The position numbers and the translations under genes are program-made. A stretch of DNA of 56,743 nt from Candidatus Methanoperedens sp. (GTDB lineage: Archaea > Halobacteriota > Methanosarcinia > Methanosarcinales > Methanoperedenaceae): the NCBI GenBank assembly GCA_030650845.1, contig JAUSDC010000225.1, positions 1 to 56,743 on the forward strand, read 5' to 3'. The first letter of the stretch is position 1. Every line of letters begins with the position of its first letter. The notes beneath the pieces were generated by a model, which saw only the letters and a program-made list of their open reading frames with translations, was not told where the DNA came from and ran no database searches. This document shows positions 34,011 to 42,165 of the stretch, piece by piece.

Positions 34011-34244
34011 TTATACTCCCCTCAGCCTGTGCGATGCCTGTTTTCCCAGTTCTGTCAGCTCGTATTTTTTGCCATCGCTTGTTATCAATTTTTTTTCTGT
34101 TAGATCTTCTATAGTTTTTTCCGCACCGATGATGCGTGTGGTCTTGCCTATTGTGGCGCTGTCCATCGGTCCCTTGGAATCCAGTACTGCAAGTATCTTA
34201 CTTGCTTTATGATTGCTTGCAACATATCCTATTAATTCTTCCAT
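34011..34244 (-). CDS. small winged-helix protein
   Basis: This 77-aa protein is a compact winged-helix domain: SKILAVLDSKGPMDSATIGKTT, then a recognition helix region AEKTIEDLTEKKLITSDGKKYELTELGKQ with the wing. It is probably a small DNA-binding regulator. The start at 34244 (MEELIGYV) has AGGATGTGA upstream; GTG at 34253 is the alternative. It ends ten or so bases before the CGAACT hairpin and diverges from the SRP RNA gene. Confidence 0.75.
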   Translation of the reverse strand: MEELIGYVASNHKASKILAVLDSKGPMDSATIGKTTRIIGAEKTIEDLTEKKLITSDGKKYELTELGKQASHRLRGV

Positions 34245-34305
34245 TTGAATCACATCCTAAAATTAACCCGCGTTGAGATAACTTTATTGCATGCAAGAAC
34301 AAAGT

Positions 34306-34628
34306 TAGCGCGGCGGGCTAGCCCGGGTAACTCGGCGTCACCTGTAACTCGAAACCGTCGTTAGCGGGGGGCGAAGCCAGGCAGAAGACGTTTTGACTGC
34401 TGCTCAACCCGCAGGTTCTACTGTGAAACCCCGTCCTATGGGGCTGGTGTAGATACAATGGTTTTCCTGAAGGAAGGTTGTTGTATCTTAATCGCGGAAA
34501 AAGGTCTAGGCCCGGAAGGGAGCAAACCAGCCGTGAACAACTATCGCTCATGGGGTCGCGGGGCGGAGGCGGATCTGCGGATCACTGGACAGCGGAAGGA
34601 GCGACGACCGTCGGCATGCCCGCTACTT
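34306..34628 (+). ncRNA. signal recognition particle 7S RNA
   Basis: The stretch is GC-rich, free of conserved protein, and contains the invariant SRP54-binding helix-8 sequence GGCCCGGAAGGGAGCA (about 34511-34526). The 5' end has the Alu-type loops (GGGTAACTCGGCG and CTGTAACTCGAAACC), and the two ends are complementary (GCGGGC near 34312-34318 with GCCCGC at 34618-34623), as in archaeal helix 1. Ends are approximate. Confidence 0.88.
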
Positions 34629-34649
34629 AATTCATGCATTACTCAGTTC

Positions 34650-34720
34650 TTTGACAGGATTAACAGGATCGACAGGATACGATTTTAATAGTTAATCCTG
34701 TAAATCCTGTCGATCCTGTC
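34650..34720. repeat. dispersed 71-bp palindromic element, copy 2
   Basis: About 96% identical by eye to the copy at 215-285. Left arm 34653-34678, right arm 34695-34720, again with ACAGGAT/ATCCTGT words every 9 nt. It begins about 22 bases after the predicted 3' end of the SRP RNA, a position suggesting transcript ending or simple insertion next to stable RNA genes. Confidence 0.8.
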
Positions 34721-34810
34721 CAAAAAAATTCGATATTGTTCACAATATATTTGCTTTTTTTTATGTCTATAACCTTTATATGCCTTAAAAACATTTTAGC
34801 CTAAAATCTT

Positions 34811-34824
34811 TGGTATCGATACCA
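34811..34824. promoter_or_regulatory. 14-bp perfect palindrome upstream of tRNA-Ser
   Basis: TGGTATCGATACCA is fully self-complementary. It lies between a strong TATA box (TTTATATGC, 34773-34781) and a weaker one (TTATACGC, about 34829-34836) that fits the tRNA start at 34855. It could be a binding site. Otherwise the spacer 34721-34854 also holds a 7-bp inverted repeat (34733-34748) followed by T8. Confidence 0.4.
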
Positions 34825-34854
34825 GTGGTTATACGCTTTCTATTAAAAAGCAGT

Positions 34855-34940
34855 GACGAGATAGCCAAGCCCGGTATGGCGCAGGGTTGCTAACCCTGTG
34901 TTCCGCAAGGAGCTCGGGGGTTCAAGTCCCCCTCTCGTCG
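34855..34940 (+). tRNA. tRNA-Ser (anticodon GCT)
   Basis: Class II tRNA: acceptor GACGAGA/TCTCGTC with discriminator G, anticodon arm CAGGG-TTGCTAA-CCCTG giving GCU, long variable arm (TGTTCCGCAAGGAGC), T-arm CGGGGG-TTCAAGT-CCCCC. Anticodon and long arm identify serine. Confidence 0.95.
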
Positions 34941-35019
34941 CCTTTTACTAATGTTCAAAATATCCCATGCAAAAGCATTAATACCTTGAGTAATCCTACT
35001 ATCATAACTCGAGGGACTC

Positions 35020-36141
35020 ATGACTGAGGAAGCAGCCGCAGTAAAGCCAGCAACTGAAGAGAAAAAAGAACCCATAAGCCTTGCCCAGGCACAGCTGGAT
35101 GCAAAGAGAGCCTTCTGTGTATCGCTTCAGGTAGCAGGTGGAAAGCCATTAAAAATGATCGGGGACAATCCTTATGAGTTCATCCCATTCCTTAAAGATT
35201 CATCTGTTGCATGGATCAACTTCCCTGTAAAAGACATGAAAAAAGATGCAGATACCATCGCGATCTCTCTCGGATTCAGTTCCACGCTCGTACCCACCAT
35301 TCTCTCAAGTTATCAATCTGCATATGAAGACCGCGATACCGAACTTGGATTGATGCTTCCTGCAGTGGCTGTCAAAAAATTCGAAGTGCTCGTCAGCCCC
35401 ATATTGATACTGATAAGAAAAGACCTTATTCTCACAATACATGAAGATAACGTCAACCGTTTGATACGACTTTCACGCTACGCAGATGCCTTCATGAGAA
35501 AGATCAAACCCAATCTCATAAATGAAGACAAAATAACGATCATCCTGACAAGGATAATAGATGAGAACATCAACCGGAATTTTGACCACTTGCGTGAAAT
35601 TGAATCACAGGGAGCTGAATTAAGTAAGATTCTTACAGATACAACATCCCCACGAGGATTGATCGGTCCTGAGATCCATAACATGAAACAGGCCCTCATC
35701 AGCTACATGGACACGCTGTGGGCAACCCTGGACGTAGTAAATTCACTGCGCCACGGCGATGCTGAACTGATAAGCGACAGTCCGAAATTACTTGCGCGTC
35801 TTGGCATACTTTCGGATGATGTAAACAGGCATATAGCGCTCAGTGAACACATGTCTGATGTTCTTGCTTCTGGTCTTGAAGTGCTCCAGAGCATATACAA
35901 TAACCAGCTCCAGATACTCAACAACAGGCTTGCATTTGTCATGACATGGCTCACCATACTTGGCACAGCCGTACTTGTGCCCAACACGCTTGCAACGGTA
36001 TTCAGCAACCCTGCTTTCAATATGGGACCTGAGGATAAATGGTGGTATGTGATTCTTCTTATCGCATCAACTGCGTTCTCCACCTGGCTTGCATACTGGT
36101 GGGTAAAAAGAAAAGGATTGTTCCCAATAAGAGTGGATTGA
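35020..36141 (+). CDS. CorA-like divalent-metal transporter without the GMN motif
   Basis: This 373-aa protein has the CorA layout: an alpha/beta cytoplasmic domain, a long helix (about 170-290) and two C-terminal spans (FVMTWLTILGTAVLVPNTLATVF and WWYVILLIASTAFSTWLAYWW). The GMN signature at the end of the first span, the magnesium selectivity filter, is absent; the loop reads FSNPAFNMGPED. It also has an unusual acidic/alanine N-terminus. So it may carry another ion or have a different function. Transcribed alone, downstream of tRNA-Ser. Confidence 0.8.
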   Translation: MTEEAAAVKPATEEKKEPISLAQAQLDAKRAFCVSLQVAGGKPLKMIGDNPYEFIPFLKDSSVAWINFPVKDMKKDADTIAISLGFSSTLVPTILSSYQSAYEDRDTELGLMLPAVAVKKFEVLVSPILILIRKDLILTIHEDNVNRLIRLSRYADAFMRKIKPNLINEDKITIILTRIIDENINRNFDHLREIESQGAELSKILTDTTSPRGLIGPEIHNMKQALISYMDTLWATLDVVNSLRHGDAELISDSPKLLARLGILSDDVNRHIALSEHMSDVLASGLEVLQSIYNNQLQILNNRLAFVMTWLTILGTAVLVPNTLATVFSNPAFNMGPEDKWWYVILLIASTAFSTWLAYWWVKRKGLFPIRVD

Positions 36142-36160
36142 TCGCTCTTATTCAAACATT

Positions 36161-37276
36161 TTACTTCTTCTTAAAGTAATCTTTTAATGCTATCGCCACA
36201 AGCAACACCATAACAGCTGCAACAAGAACCATGATTAGCCAGATGCCATTACCTTTTTCTTCCTGAGTTTGCGCTGTTGCCGCTGGTGTTACAGAAGCAG
36301 TTTTCGAAATCGTTGGCACTGCGGTGGTAATAGTTGTGGTTGTTGTTGCAACCGGTATTCCGGTTACATCTCCCACTGCTATTTTTACATTCTCGGCAGC
36401 ATCGATCGCTGCAAATGCGAATTTCTTGCCTTCGATGCTGAATGATGGGTATCGCTGTTTAAGATCTTCATTGATGAATTGTCTCTTGTTCGTCCCATCC
36501 AGATCAATAGCAAATAGTTTTTCACTCGAGGATGTGACGGTTTCATATGAAACAAATACTATCGTTCCTTCATGTCCCCAGACTGGATAGTTCTTCTTTA
36601 TTTCATCAAAAGTCAGCTGTTTCCTTTCAGTTCCTGCAATATCTACGATGAAAAGTTCTTCTTTGTATTTTGTCTCAGGAAATGATACATATACTATGCT
36701 TTTGCCATCAGGGCTGAAGGACGGACTCCATTGTTTAAAAGAATCATTCCTCACCAATCGTTTATTGGTTCCGTCAGCATTTACAATAAAGATCTTCGGG
36801 TTCTCCTTTTCATCCAAAGACGTATACGCCAGAAGACTGCCATCAGGGCTCCACGATGGCGCTCCCCATGCCCCCATATATCTTTCAGAATTCCCCTGTC
36901 TTGTATTATCCTGTATAAGTTGAGCATTCCCTTTCCCGTCTGGGTTAATTACAAATATCTTCTCAGATCCGTCTTTTCCAAAAGAGATATAAGCCAACTT
37001 ATTAATTCCCCATGCAAGCCCCCATTTCTTATTTGCATCTTCTGTGAGCTTTTTTTCGCCAGTGCCATCTGTGTTCATAACGAAGATCTCCTGGTTGCGG
37101 TTTTCATCATAGGCGATAAACGCTAATCTATTGCCGTCAGGACTTGATACTACATCCCACAGGTCAGTTTCAGAAATATCGAGTTTCTTTATGTTCTCTA
37201 CTGCGATCGCATTTGCCCCACTGATCAAAATCAGTAATATAAGAATGCTGATACCAGCCGAAGTTATTTTACTCAT
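36161..37276 (-). CDS. secreted/anchored TolB-like beta-propeller protein
   Basis: This 371-aa protein has a signal peptide (hydrophobic residues about 7-22), six WD40-like TolB/DPP-IV blades each with SPDGxxxAF and DGTxxxxLT motifs, a Thr/Ala-rich linker (TTTTTITTAVPTIS), and a C-terminal transmembrane helix (GIWLIMVLVAAVMVLLVAIAL) with a basic tail. It is most likely exported and anchored with the propeller outside. Role unknown; perhaps cell-surface binding. Transcribed leftward toward the CorA-like gene. Confidence 0.82.
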   Translation of the reverse strand: MSKITSAGISILILLILISGANAIAVENIKKLDISETDLWDVVSSPDGNRLAFIAYDENRNQEIFVMNTDGTGEKKLTEDANKKWGLAWGINKLAYISFGKDGSEKIFVINPDGKGNAQLIQDNTRQGNSERYMGAWGAPSWSPDGSLLAYTSLDEKENPKIFIVNADGTNKRLVRNDSFKQWSPSFSPDGKSIVYVSFPETKYKEELFIVDIAGTERKQLTFDEIKKNYPVWGHEGTIVFVSYETVTSSSEKLFAIDLDGTNKRQFINEDLKQRYPSFSIEGKKFAFAAIDAAENVKIAVGDVTGIPVATTTTTITTAVPTISKTASVTPAATAQTQEEKGNGIWLIMVLVAAVMVLLVAIALKDYFKKK

Positions 37277-37309
37277 CTGATAAGAGTTGTAAGCTAACCC
37301 TGATAAATG

Positions 37310-38344
37310 TTACGCAGTGTCTTTCAGAGCCGGTATCCCTAGAGCTTTATTTGTTTTCTTAATTGAGCGCATTCCGTCATTTTCAATACCCGTCAATGCA
37401 CGTATGGCATCAACGTTCTCAGGGACTACATCTGATTCCTGGTGTATCGCCTGGAAGAAATACAGTTCTCCTTTATCCATAGCTATAGAGTCCTTCCACA
37501 CTACATTCTCCCACATATCACCTCTGGGTCTACCCATGTCTTTTGCAAGTTCCATGGCTTCTGCTGTAGATTTTATTCGGTCTTTGCTGCTGACGAGCCT
37601 GATGCGCGGTCTTTTTCCGAAAAGCGCTATAACATCGTCTTCAGAGCACTTCTTTTTAAGTTCTATGTTCAGTGCGTGAAGGTGCATTAGAGTGGTGGAT
37701 GTTTTCACAGCCATAGTGGTGATGTCAATGTCAGGAAGAATGGAATTAACATCCGGTCCGTGGTGGGACGGAAGTTTTATTGGGTCAGGAATGAGCGCGT
37801 TTATGGGTCCTGTTTTTATGTCATTGGGGTCTGCTGCCCGCCTCATAAGGGTTATTCGGGCTTTCCTGATGCCGTATGCAGAATCAAGAGCATAAAGCAC
37901 CCTCACCAGCCCCGTCGTATTACATGAAACCACCCGTGCGAACTGCCTGCCCAGACCATCACTGTAATTGGCTTCAGAATTGAATGAGAATCCAGTCAGT
38001 TCATGATCTTCCCCGCCCTGCCAGATGGCTTTTACACCATGTTTTTCATAGAGCTTCCTGTATTCTTCTCCAGTATCCCCGGGAGTTGCGTCAATAACGA
38101 TATCAGCAATATCCAGCAGGTCACCAAGTGTCCCGCTGACCTCGATCTTGGATTTTTTAAAATCATCCATGTTCTCTTTTGCTGCAGTGTATAGCGCGAA
38201 ACCCTTCTCAAGTGCCATTTGAGCTTCAAAACTCGGGCGGGTCTTCACAACACCGACCACTTCCATGTCATCCTGTTCTGCTACTGCATCAGCCACTCGT
38301 TTTCCTATTGTTCCATATCCGTTTATAGCAACTTTCACAGTCAT
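37310..38344 (-). CDS. gap: glyceraldehyde-3-phosphate dehydrogenase, archaeal class II
   Basis: This 344-aa NAD(P)-dependent enzyme of glycolysis/gluconeogenesis has the archaeal form: VAINGYGTIGKRVADAV (dinucleotide site, 5-21), active-site Cys141 in VVSCNTTGLVRVL, and RRAADPNDIKTGPINA. The gene gpmI, another glycolytic/gluconeogenic enzyme, lies further along the window but is not linked. Confidence 0.96.
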   Translation of the reverse strand: MTVKVAINGYGTIGKRVADAVAEQDDMEVVGVVKTRPSFEAQMALEKGFALYTAAKENMDDFKKSKIEVSGTLGDLLDIADIVIDATPGDTGEEYRKLYEKHGVKAIWQGGEDHELTGFSFNSEANYSDGLGRQFARVVSCNTTGLVRVLYALDSAYGIRKARITLMRRAADPNDIKTGPINALIPDPIKLPSHHGPDVNSILPDIDITTMAVKTSTTLMHLHALNIELKKKCSEDDVIALFGKRPRIRLVSSKDRIKSTAEAMELAKDMGRPRGDMWENVVWKDSIAMDKGELYFFQAIHQESDVVPENVDAIRALTGIENDGMRSIKKTNKALGIPALKDTA

Positions 38345-38365
38345 TATTATCCTTCCGCAGATTAT

Positions 38366-38539
38366 TCAACCGTCTATTATAGCTTCCTGTTTTGTAAGAT
38401 TGACATCTTTTATCTTGCCTGAAACAGTTTTTTCTTCCCCAAGCATTCCATAGAGTTTGATGGAATTTCCATCAGCTTTTATTCGCACAACATCTTCCAT
38501 TATTGTGTTTCCCTTGAAGATTATTTTTAACTCGCACAT
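38366..38539 (-). CDS. CooT-family nickel-binding protein
   Basis: This 57-aa protein begins MCELKIIFKGNTIMEDVVRI and ends SGKIKDVNLTKQEAIIDG, matching the CooT family, where the cysteine at position 2 binds Ni(II). In bacteria CooT assists nickel insertion into CO dehydrogenase. Here it could help the CODH/ACS complex, of which two subunits (CdhD, CdhE) are in the window though about 24 kb away. The in-frame extension upstream to 38587 is not family-like. It lies just downstream of, or beside, the gap gene. Confidence 0.8.
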   Translation of the reverse strand: MCELKIIFKGNTIMEDVVRIKADGNSIKLYGMLGEEKTVSGKIKDVNLTKQEAIIDG

Positions 38540-38669
38540 GTCCGATACAATGCCCTGAATGATATTAAGATTTATGATACCCTGCAACTATAATGACAGG
38601 CAATCATAATGAAGAGGAGACATCGATATAACTGAACTGAAGGGTCTGATAATACCAGATTATACTGTC

Positions 38670-39515
38670 ATGGAAGAACACGCGATCGTAGTTGACGGTG
38701 ATAACCTTGAAGGCAACTATTCAGAACTGGGCTTCGGACTTATAGGCAACAGTGTGGTGGCGGGAGAGCATGTAAAGATAAATGGGAATATAATATGCGA
38801 GAACGATGTGAGGGTAGATCTCTGGTCAGAGATCACAGGGGACGTCAGGACAAAAACGGACGCATATCTGGGGGAATTCGTAAATATCAAAGGAAAGCTC
38901 CATGCTGCAGGCAATCTTGATGTGGGGAACAATGTTAAAATTGACGGGGGGTACGACGTAAAAGGCTGGATCACTGTGCGAAATCCTCTCCCTGTGATAA
39001 TGTTCATTTTTTTCTATCTGATGGCGCTATTGCAAATGGGGAATCAAGAGGAGGTCGAAAAAGCGCTTGAAGATCTTTTTTCAGAAGATGCGCCTGCAAG
39101 CAGGGTGATGTCTATCCCCAACAGGACAAGGATGGACCTTGAGATGTTAAAGACCACCTCGCGAGCGATGATCGGAAACCACTGCCGCCTGCTCGGGAAT
39201 ATCCGTTCCCGGTCCATGTCTATGGGAAACCATGTCACATTGTTCGGAAGTGTTCGCACAACAGGCGGTATTTCCATAGGTTCTGGATGCACGATACATG
39301 GAAACCTTGATTCAAGAGAAACGATCAGGGTGGGAAGGAACTGCAGGATACTTGGCAAAATAACTTCTGGCTCCATAATTTTGCATGAATCTGCAAAAGC
39401 AGATGGAAGTTTGACTGCGGCGAATGGAGTAACAATTGAGCGGGACGATCTTGAAGGTATGAATGATGTTGAAAAGAATCTTTTTTATGGATTTACGATG
39501 CTTGAGGAAATTTAG
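38670..39515 (+). CDS. bactofilin/polymer-forming-like beta-helix membrane-associated protein
   Basis: This protein of at least 281 aa consists of two blocks of short beta-helix repeats (VVAGEHVKINGNIICENDVRV..., and HCRLLGNIRSRSMSMGNHVTL...) around a hydrophobic segment (PLPVIMFIFFYLMALLQM, about 106-123). The pattern resembles archaeal polymer-forming (bactofilin-like) proteins. Homologous proteins usually start with further residues like LKGLIIPDYT before the MEEHAIV. Here those residues are in frame upstream but with no ATG/GTG/TTG; a Shine-Dalgarno GAGGAG at 38614-38619 is placed for a start near 38625-38630. The annotated ATG at 38670 is therefore only a minimum. Confidence 0.7.
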   Translation: MEEHAIVVDGDNLEGNYSELGFGLIGNSVVAGEHVKINGNIICENDVRVDLWSEITGDVRTKTDAYLGEFVNIKGKLHAAGNLDVGNNVKIDGGYDVKGWITVRNPLPVIMFIFFYLMALLQMGNQEEVEKALEDLFSEDAPASRVMSIPNRTRMDLEMLKTTSRAMIGNHCRLLGNIRSRSMSMGNHVTLFGSVRTTGGISIGSGCTIHGNLDSRETIRVGRNCRILGKITSGSIILHESAKADGSLTAANGVTIERDDLEGMNDVEKNLFYGFTMLEEI

Positions 39516-39550
39516 TGAATTCTGGCAATAGAACTGCAATAAAACTCTGA

Positions 39551-40465
39551 CTATTCAAACTCTATCGTCGCCGGCGGTTTCGGAGTAATATCATATAGCA
39601 CCCTCGCTACACTGGGTATCTCGCTTGTGATGCGCGACTCGATCTTCCTTAACACTTCCCAAGGAAGCTCCATCGCCTCTGCCGTCATACCGTCCCTTGA
39701 ACTCACGGCGCGCACAGCGATTATCCATCCATGAACTCGGTTGTCGCCCTTCACACCAGTTCCCTTTTCGATAAGCGCTGCAAAGGTCTGCCACGGTGCG
39801 AACTGCCTTACCAGTTCCTCTTCCACAATAGCGTTGGCAGCTCTAACCACGTCAAGCTTCTCTTCAGTCACTTCGCCGATAATCCTGACCGAGAGTCCCG
39901 GTCCCGGGAATGGCATCCTGTCAGAGATCTCTTTAGGAAGCCCGAGCGCCCTTGCCACTTCACGCACCTCATCCTTGTACAAATCCTGGATTGGCTCTAC
40001 TATGCCCTCAAAATCAATAACTGAAGGAAGACCGCCTACATTGTGGTGGCTCTTGATACCGCCTTCCGATTCTATCCTGTCCGGATATATAGTCCCCTGG
40101 ATAAGGTATCTGGCGCCAAGTTTTCTGGCTTCTCTCTCAAATTCTCTGATAAATGCCTCGCCCACCGCCTTTCTTTTTTTTTCGGGGTCTTTCTGACCTT
40201 TCAACGCACGAAGGAAATTCACTTTACCATCGATCGCCATGAGGTTCATGCTTGCGAATATTTTCTTTATTCTTTCAGTCTCCCCTTTGCGCATGAGTCC
40301 TGTATCGATATATATAGGCGTAAGCTGGTCTCCAATCGCCCTGTGAGCCAGCACTGCGCAGACCGAGCTATCCACACCCCCCGAGAGCGCGATAACTGCC
40401 CTGCCCTTCACGTCTTTTTTTATCTTCTCGATGCTGTCATGGATGAATTTATCAACTTTTACCAT
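39551..40465 (-). CDS. guaAB: GMP synthase PP-loop (subunit B)
   Basis: This 304-aa subunit performs the ATP-dependent amination of XMP, using ammonia from a separate glutaminase subunit (the archaeal two-polypeptide form). It has the PP-loop SGGVDSSV (28-35), the dimerisation/substrate region ([18 protein letters not shown]), and the C-terminal [21 protein letters not shown]. The glutaminase subunit is not adjacent. Transcribed leftward, its start borders an AT-rich spacer. Confidence 0.95.
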   Translation of the reverse strand: MVKVDKFIHDSIEKIKKDVKGRAVIALSGGVDSSVCAVLAHRAIGDQLTPIYIDTGLMRKGETERIKKIFASMNLMAIDGKVNFLRALKGQKDPEKKRKAVGEAFIREFEREARKLGARYLIQGTIYPDRIESEGGIKSHHNVGGLPSVIDFEGIVEPIQDLYKDEVREVARALGLPKEISDRMPFPGPGLSVRIIGEVTEEKLDVVRAANAIVEEELVRQFAPWQTFAALIEKGTGVKGDNRVHGWIIAVRAVSSRDGMTAEAMELPWEVLRKIESRITSEIPSVARVLYDITPKPPATIEFE

Positions 40466-40516
40466 TCTACTCCTATCATATTTTTCCTGCTTTAAATGGT
40501 TTTACATGCATCGTTA

Positions 40517-41380
40517 TTAAGATGAGTCTTCAGTGCTGATTAGATAAGCTCCCATTAGAATGAATACTCCCCCAAGGACAGTGGTAATTGCAATAGTGTT
40601 ACTCAATATAATATATGCAAATAGAACAGCGCTCACTGGCTCAAGCAGGCTGATAATGCTTGCGCTCTGAGCTTTTATGAGCCTCAATCCACTGAAGTAA
40701 AGTATCCCTCCTATCGCAGTGGGTATCAATCCGAACAATATGAGAAGCTGCATGTGATCTTTCAGCACATCCGTACTTACAGCAAAGGCAAAAGGTGAAA
40801 ATATTATCAATGATACGATCATAGACCATGTCGCCTGGGCTGTGCCTGTATAAATATCCTTGATCTTTCTTGAAGTCAGTATCATACAGGCAAATAATAG
40901 ACCCGAAGCAAGTCCCAGCCCCATACCGATTATATTTATTCCATTCTGATGGGTCTGGGGCTGTACGACCAGAACGACTCCCGTTATTGACAGCAGTAAT
41001 GCAATAATACTGCGTTTCGTGATATTTTCTTTTAGAACGAGGGGTGAAAGAAGTGTGACATATATCGGCGTGGTATACAGCAGGAGGACGGCGATAGATA
41101 CTGTAGTGTACCTGATCGAATAAAAATTAGCCAGCACTGCAGCCGCCTCGAATAATCCCAGCATAAGCAGATAGCTCTTTTTTTCTTTGAGCCTCAACTC
41201 GAAAAACCTGCCTGAGAAAAAAAGATACAGCGATATTGCAGTGAGTGCGAAAAGTATCCTGAAGAAGATTATTGAGCCGATCGGCATATCAGTGATGAGC
41301 TTTATGAAGATCCCTATCAGCCCGTAAAGGATGCTTGCTGCGATCACCTGATAGTAACCTTTGAAATAAGACAAATCCAC
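40517..41380 (-). CDS. EamA/DMT-superfamily transporter
   Basis: This 287-aa protein has ten membrane spans arranged as two EamA repeats (the first ends near residue 140, the second starts about 150 with GINIIGMGLGLASGLLFACMI). This family exports metabolites or takes up small molecules; substrate cannot be told. It starts at a GTG (41380) with GAGGTG overlapping. Same strand and close to the next gene, so perhaps co-transcribed. Confidence 0.85.
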   Translation of the reverse strand: MDLSYFKGYYQVIAASILYGLIGIFIKLITDMPIGSIIFFRILFALTAISLYLFFSGRFFELRLKEKKSYLLMLGLFEAAAVLANFYSIRYTTVSIAVLLLYTTPIYVTLLSPLVLKENITKRSIIALLLSITGVVLVVQPQTHQNGINIIGMGLGLASGLLFACMILTSRKIKDIYTGTAQATWSMIVSLIIFSPFAFAVSTDVLKDHMQLLILFGLIPTAIGGILYFSGLRLIKAQSASIISLLEPVSAVLFAYIILSNTIAITTVLGGVFILMGAYLISTEDSS

Positions 41381-41404
41381 CTCAAAATCTCAACAGACGG
41401 CGCC

Positions 41405-41998
41405 TTATATCCTCTTTAGTATCCACTTTACGGGAACGAACATGGAAACCTCCTGCTGATATTTTCTGTATCTGTCACCATAGGAAGAAACAAGCCGCTT
41501 CTCTTCTATGAAAGCTCCAATTATGCAGTAAACAGAAACAAGCACTGCAGCTGTCAGGTCGAGAACTGTCATTCTATTATGTGAAAACATCAGAATAATT
41601 AATGCTGTATACTGCGGGTGGCGAACTATCCTGTATACACCATCTGTTAATGGCTTGCTATCGATCTTCTTCTTTCTTAGCCCAGCGAATTCAAGCAGAT
41701 CGTATTGAAACACAGAATATCCGAAAAGTCCGATGGCCAGGAGTTGTAATATTGTTAAAAAAGGATGTGACCATTCAGGAAAGTTGTAAACAACAGGTGT
41801 CGAAGATGATGATATCCACCAGACATAAAAGGCAGGCGCTGCAGTAATAAAACTGATGATGTTATAGATGATCCTGTAAAACCTGAAATTGCTTTTCAGT
41901 ATTTTTTCAGCCCTTTCCTTTGCATTATCCGTAGCAAGAAAGCTGTGTATTAATGCGAACGCAAGAAAATATAACACAAAGGCTGTAATTTCGTTCAT
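41405..41998 (-). CDS. isoprenylcysteine methyltransferase-like (ICMT/NnrU-type) membrane protein
   Basis: This 197-aa protein has five or six membrane spans and the C-terminal methyltransferase signature YRIVRHPQYTALI (about 122-134) followed by the IEEKRLVSSYGDRYRKYQQEV end (about 160-185). These pieces are those of the ICMT family of SAM-dependent membrane methyltransferases. The substrate in archaea is unknown. The N-terminus is not part of the core. Confidence 0.8.
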   Translation of the reverse strand: MNEITAFVLYFLAFALIHSFLATDNAKERAEKILKSNFRFYRIIYNIISFITAAPAFYVWWISSSSTPVVYNFPEWSHPFLTILQLLAIGLFGYSVFQYDLLEFAGLRKKKIDSKPLTDGVYRIVRHPQYTALIILMFSHNRMTVLDLTAAVLVSVYCIIGAFIEEKRLVSSYGDRYRKYQQEVSMFVPVKWILKRI

Positions 41999-42107
41999 AG
42001 CTGCTTTTTATCCAGTAGGTATAATTGGATACCTTTCCTTTATCGAGATATAATGGGTGAAACAATATATATCTTACCTCACCTCAATATGAATTGGAGG
42101 CAAAATC

Positions 42108-42155
42108 ATGGGTGTAAAAAAATCAGGTGAGCGGGAAAGATATGGAGTTAGTTAA
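42108..42155 (+). CDS. 15-codon ORF with strong Shine-Dalgarno sequence
   Basis: ATG is preceded by TTGGAGGCAAAATC, an excellent ribosome-binding site, and a TATA-like AATATATATC at about 42064 gives a start position some 20-25 bases before it. The frame encodes only MGVKKSGERERYGVS before TAA. It is either a true tiny peptide, or the beginning of a deleted gene. Otherwise the 42000-42165 spacer shows nothing. Confidence 0.3.
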   Translation: MGVKKSGERERYGVS

Positions 42156-42165
42156 GTAGTTTTAC

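Noticed and set aside
34318-34688. Frames on both strands within the SRP RNA
   Set aside because: The region is structural RNA with the GGAAGGGAGCA helix-8 signature; frames are by chance.
39741-40196. 151-codon plus-strand frame over the GMP synthase gene
   Set aside because: Antisense to conserved PP-loop subunit; composition is not protein-like.
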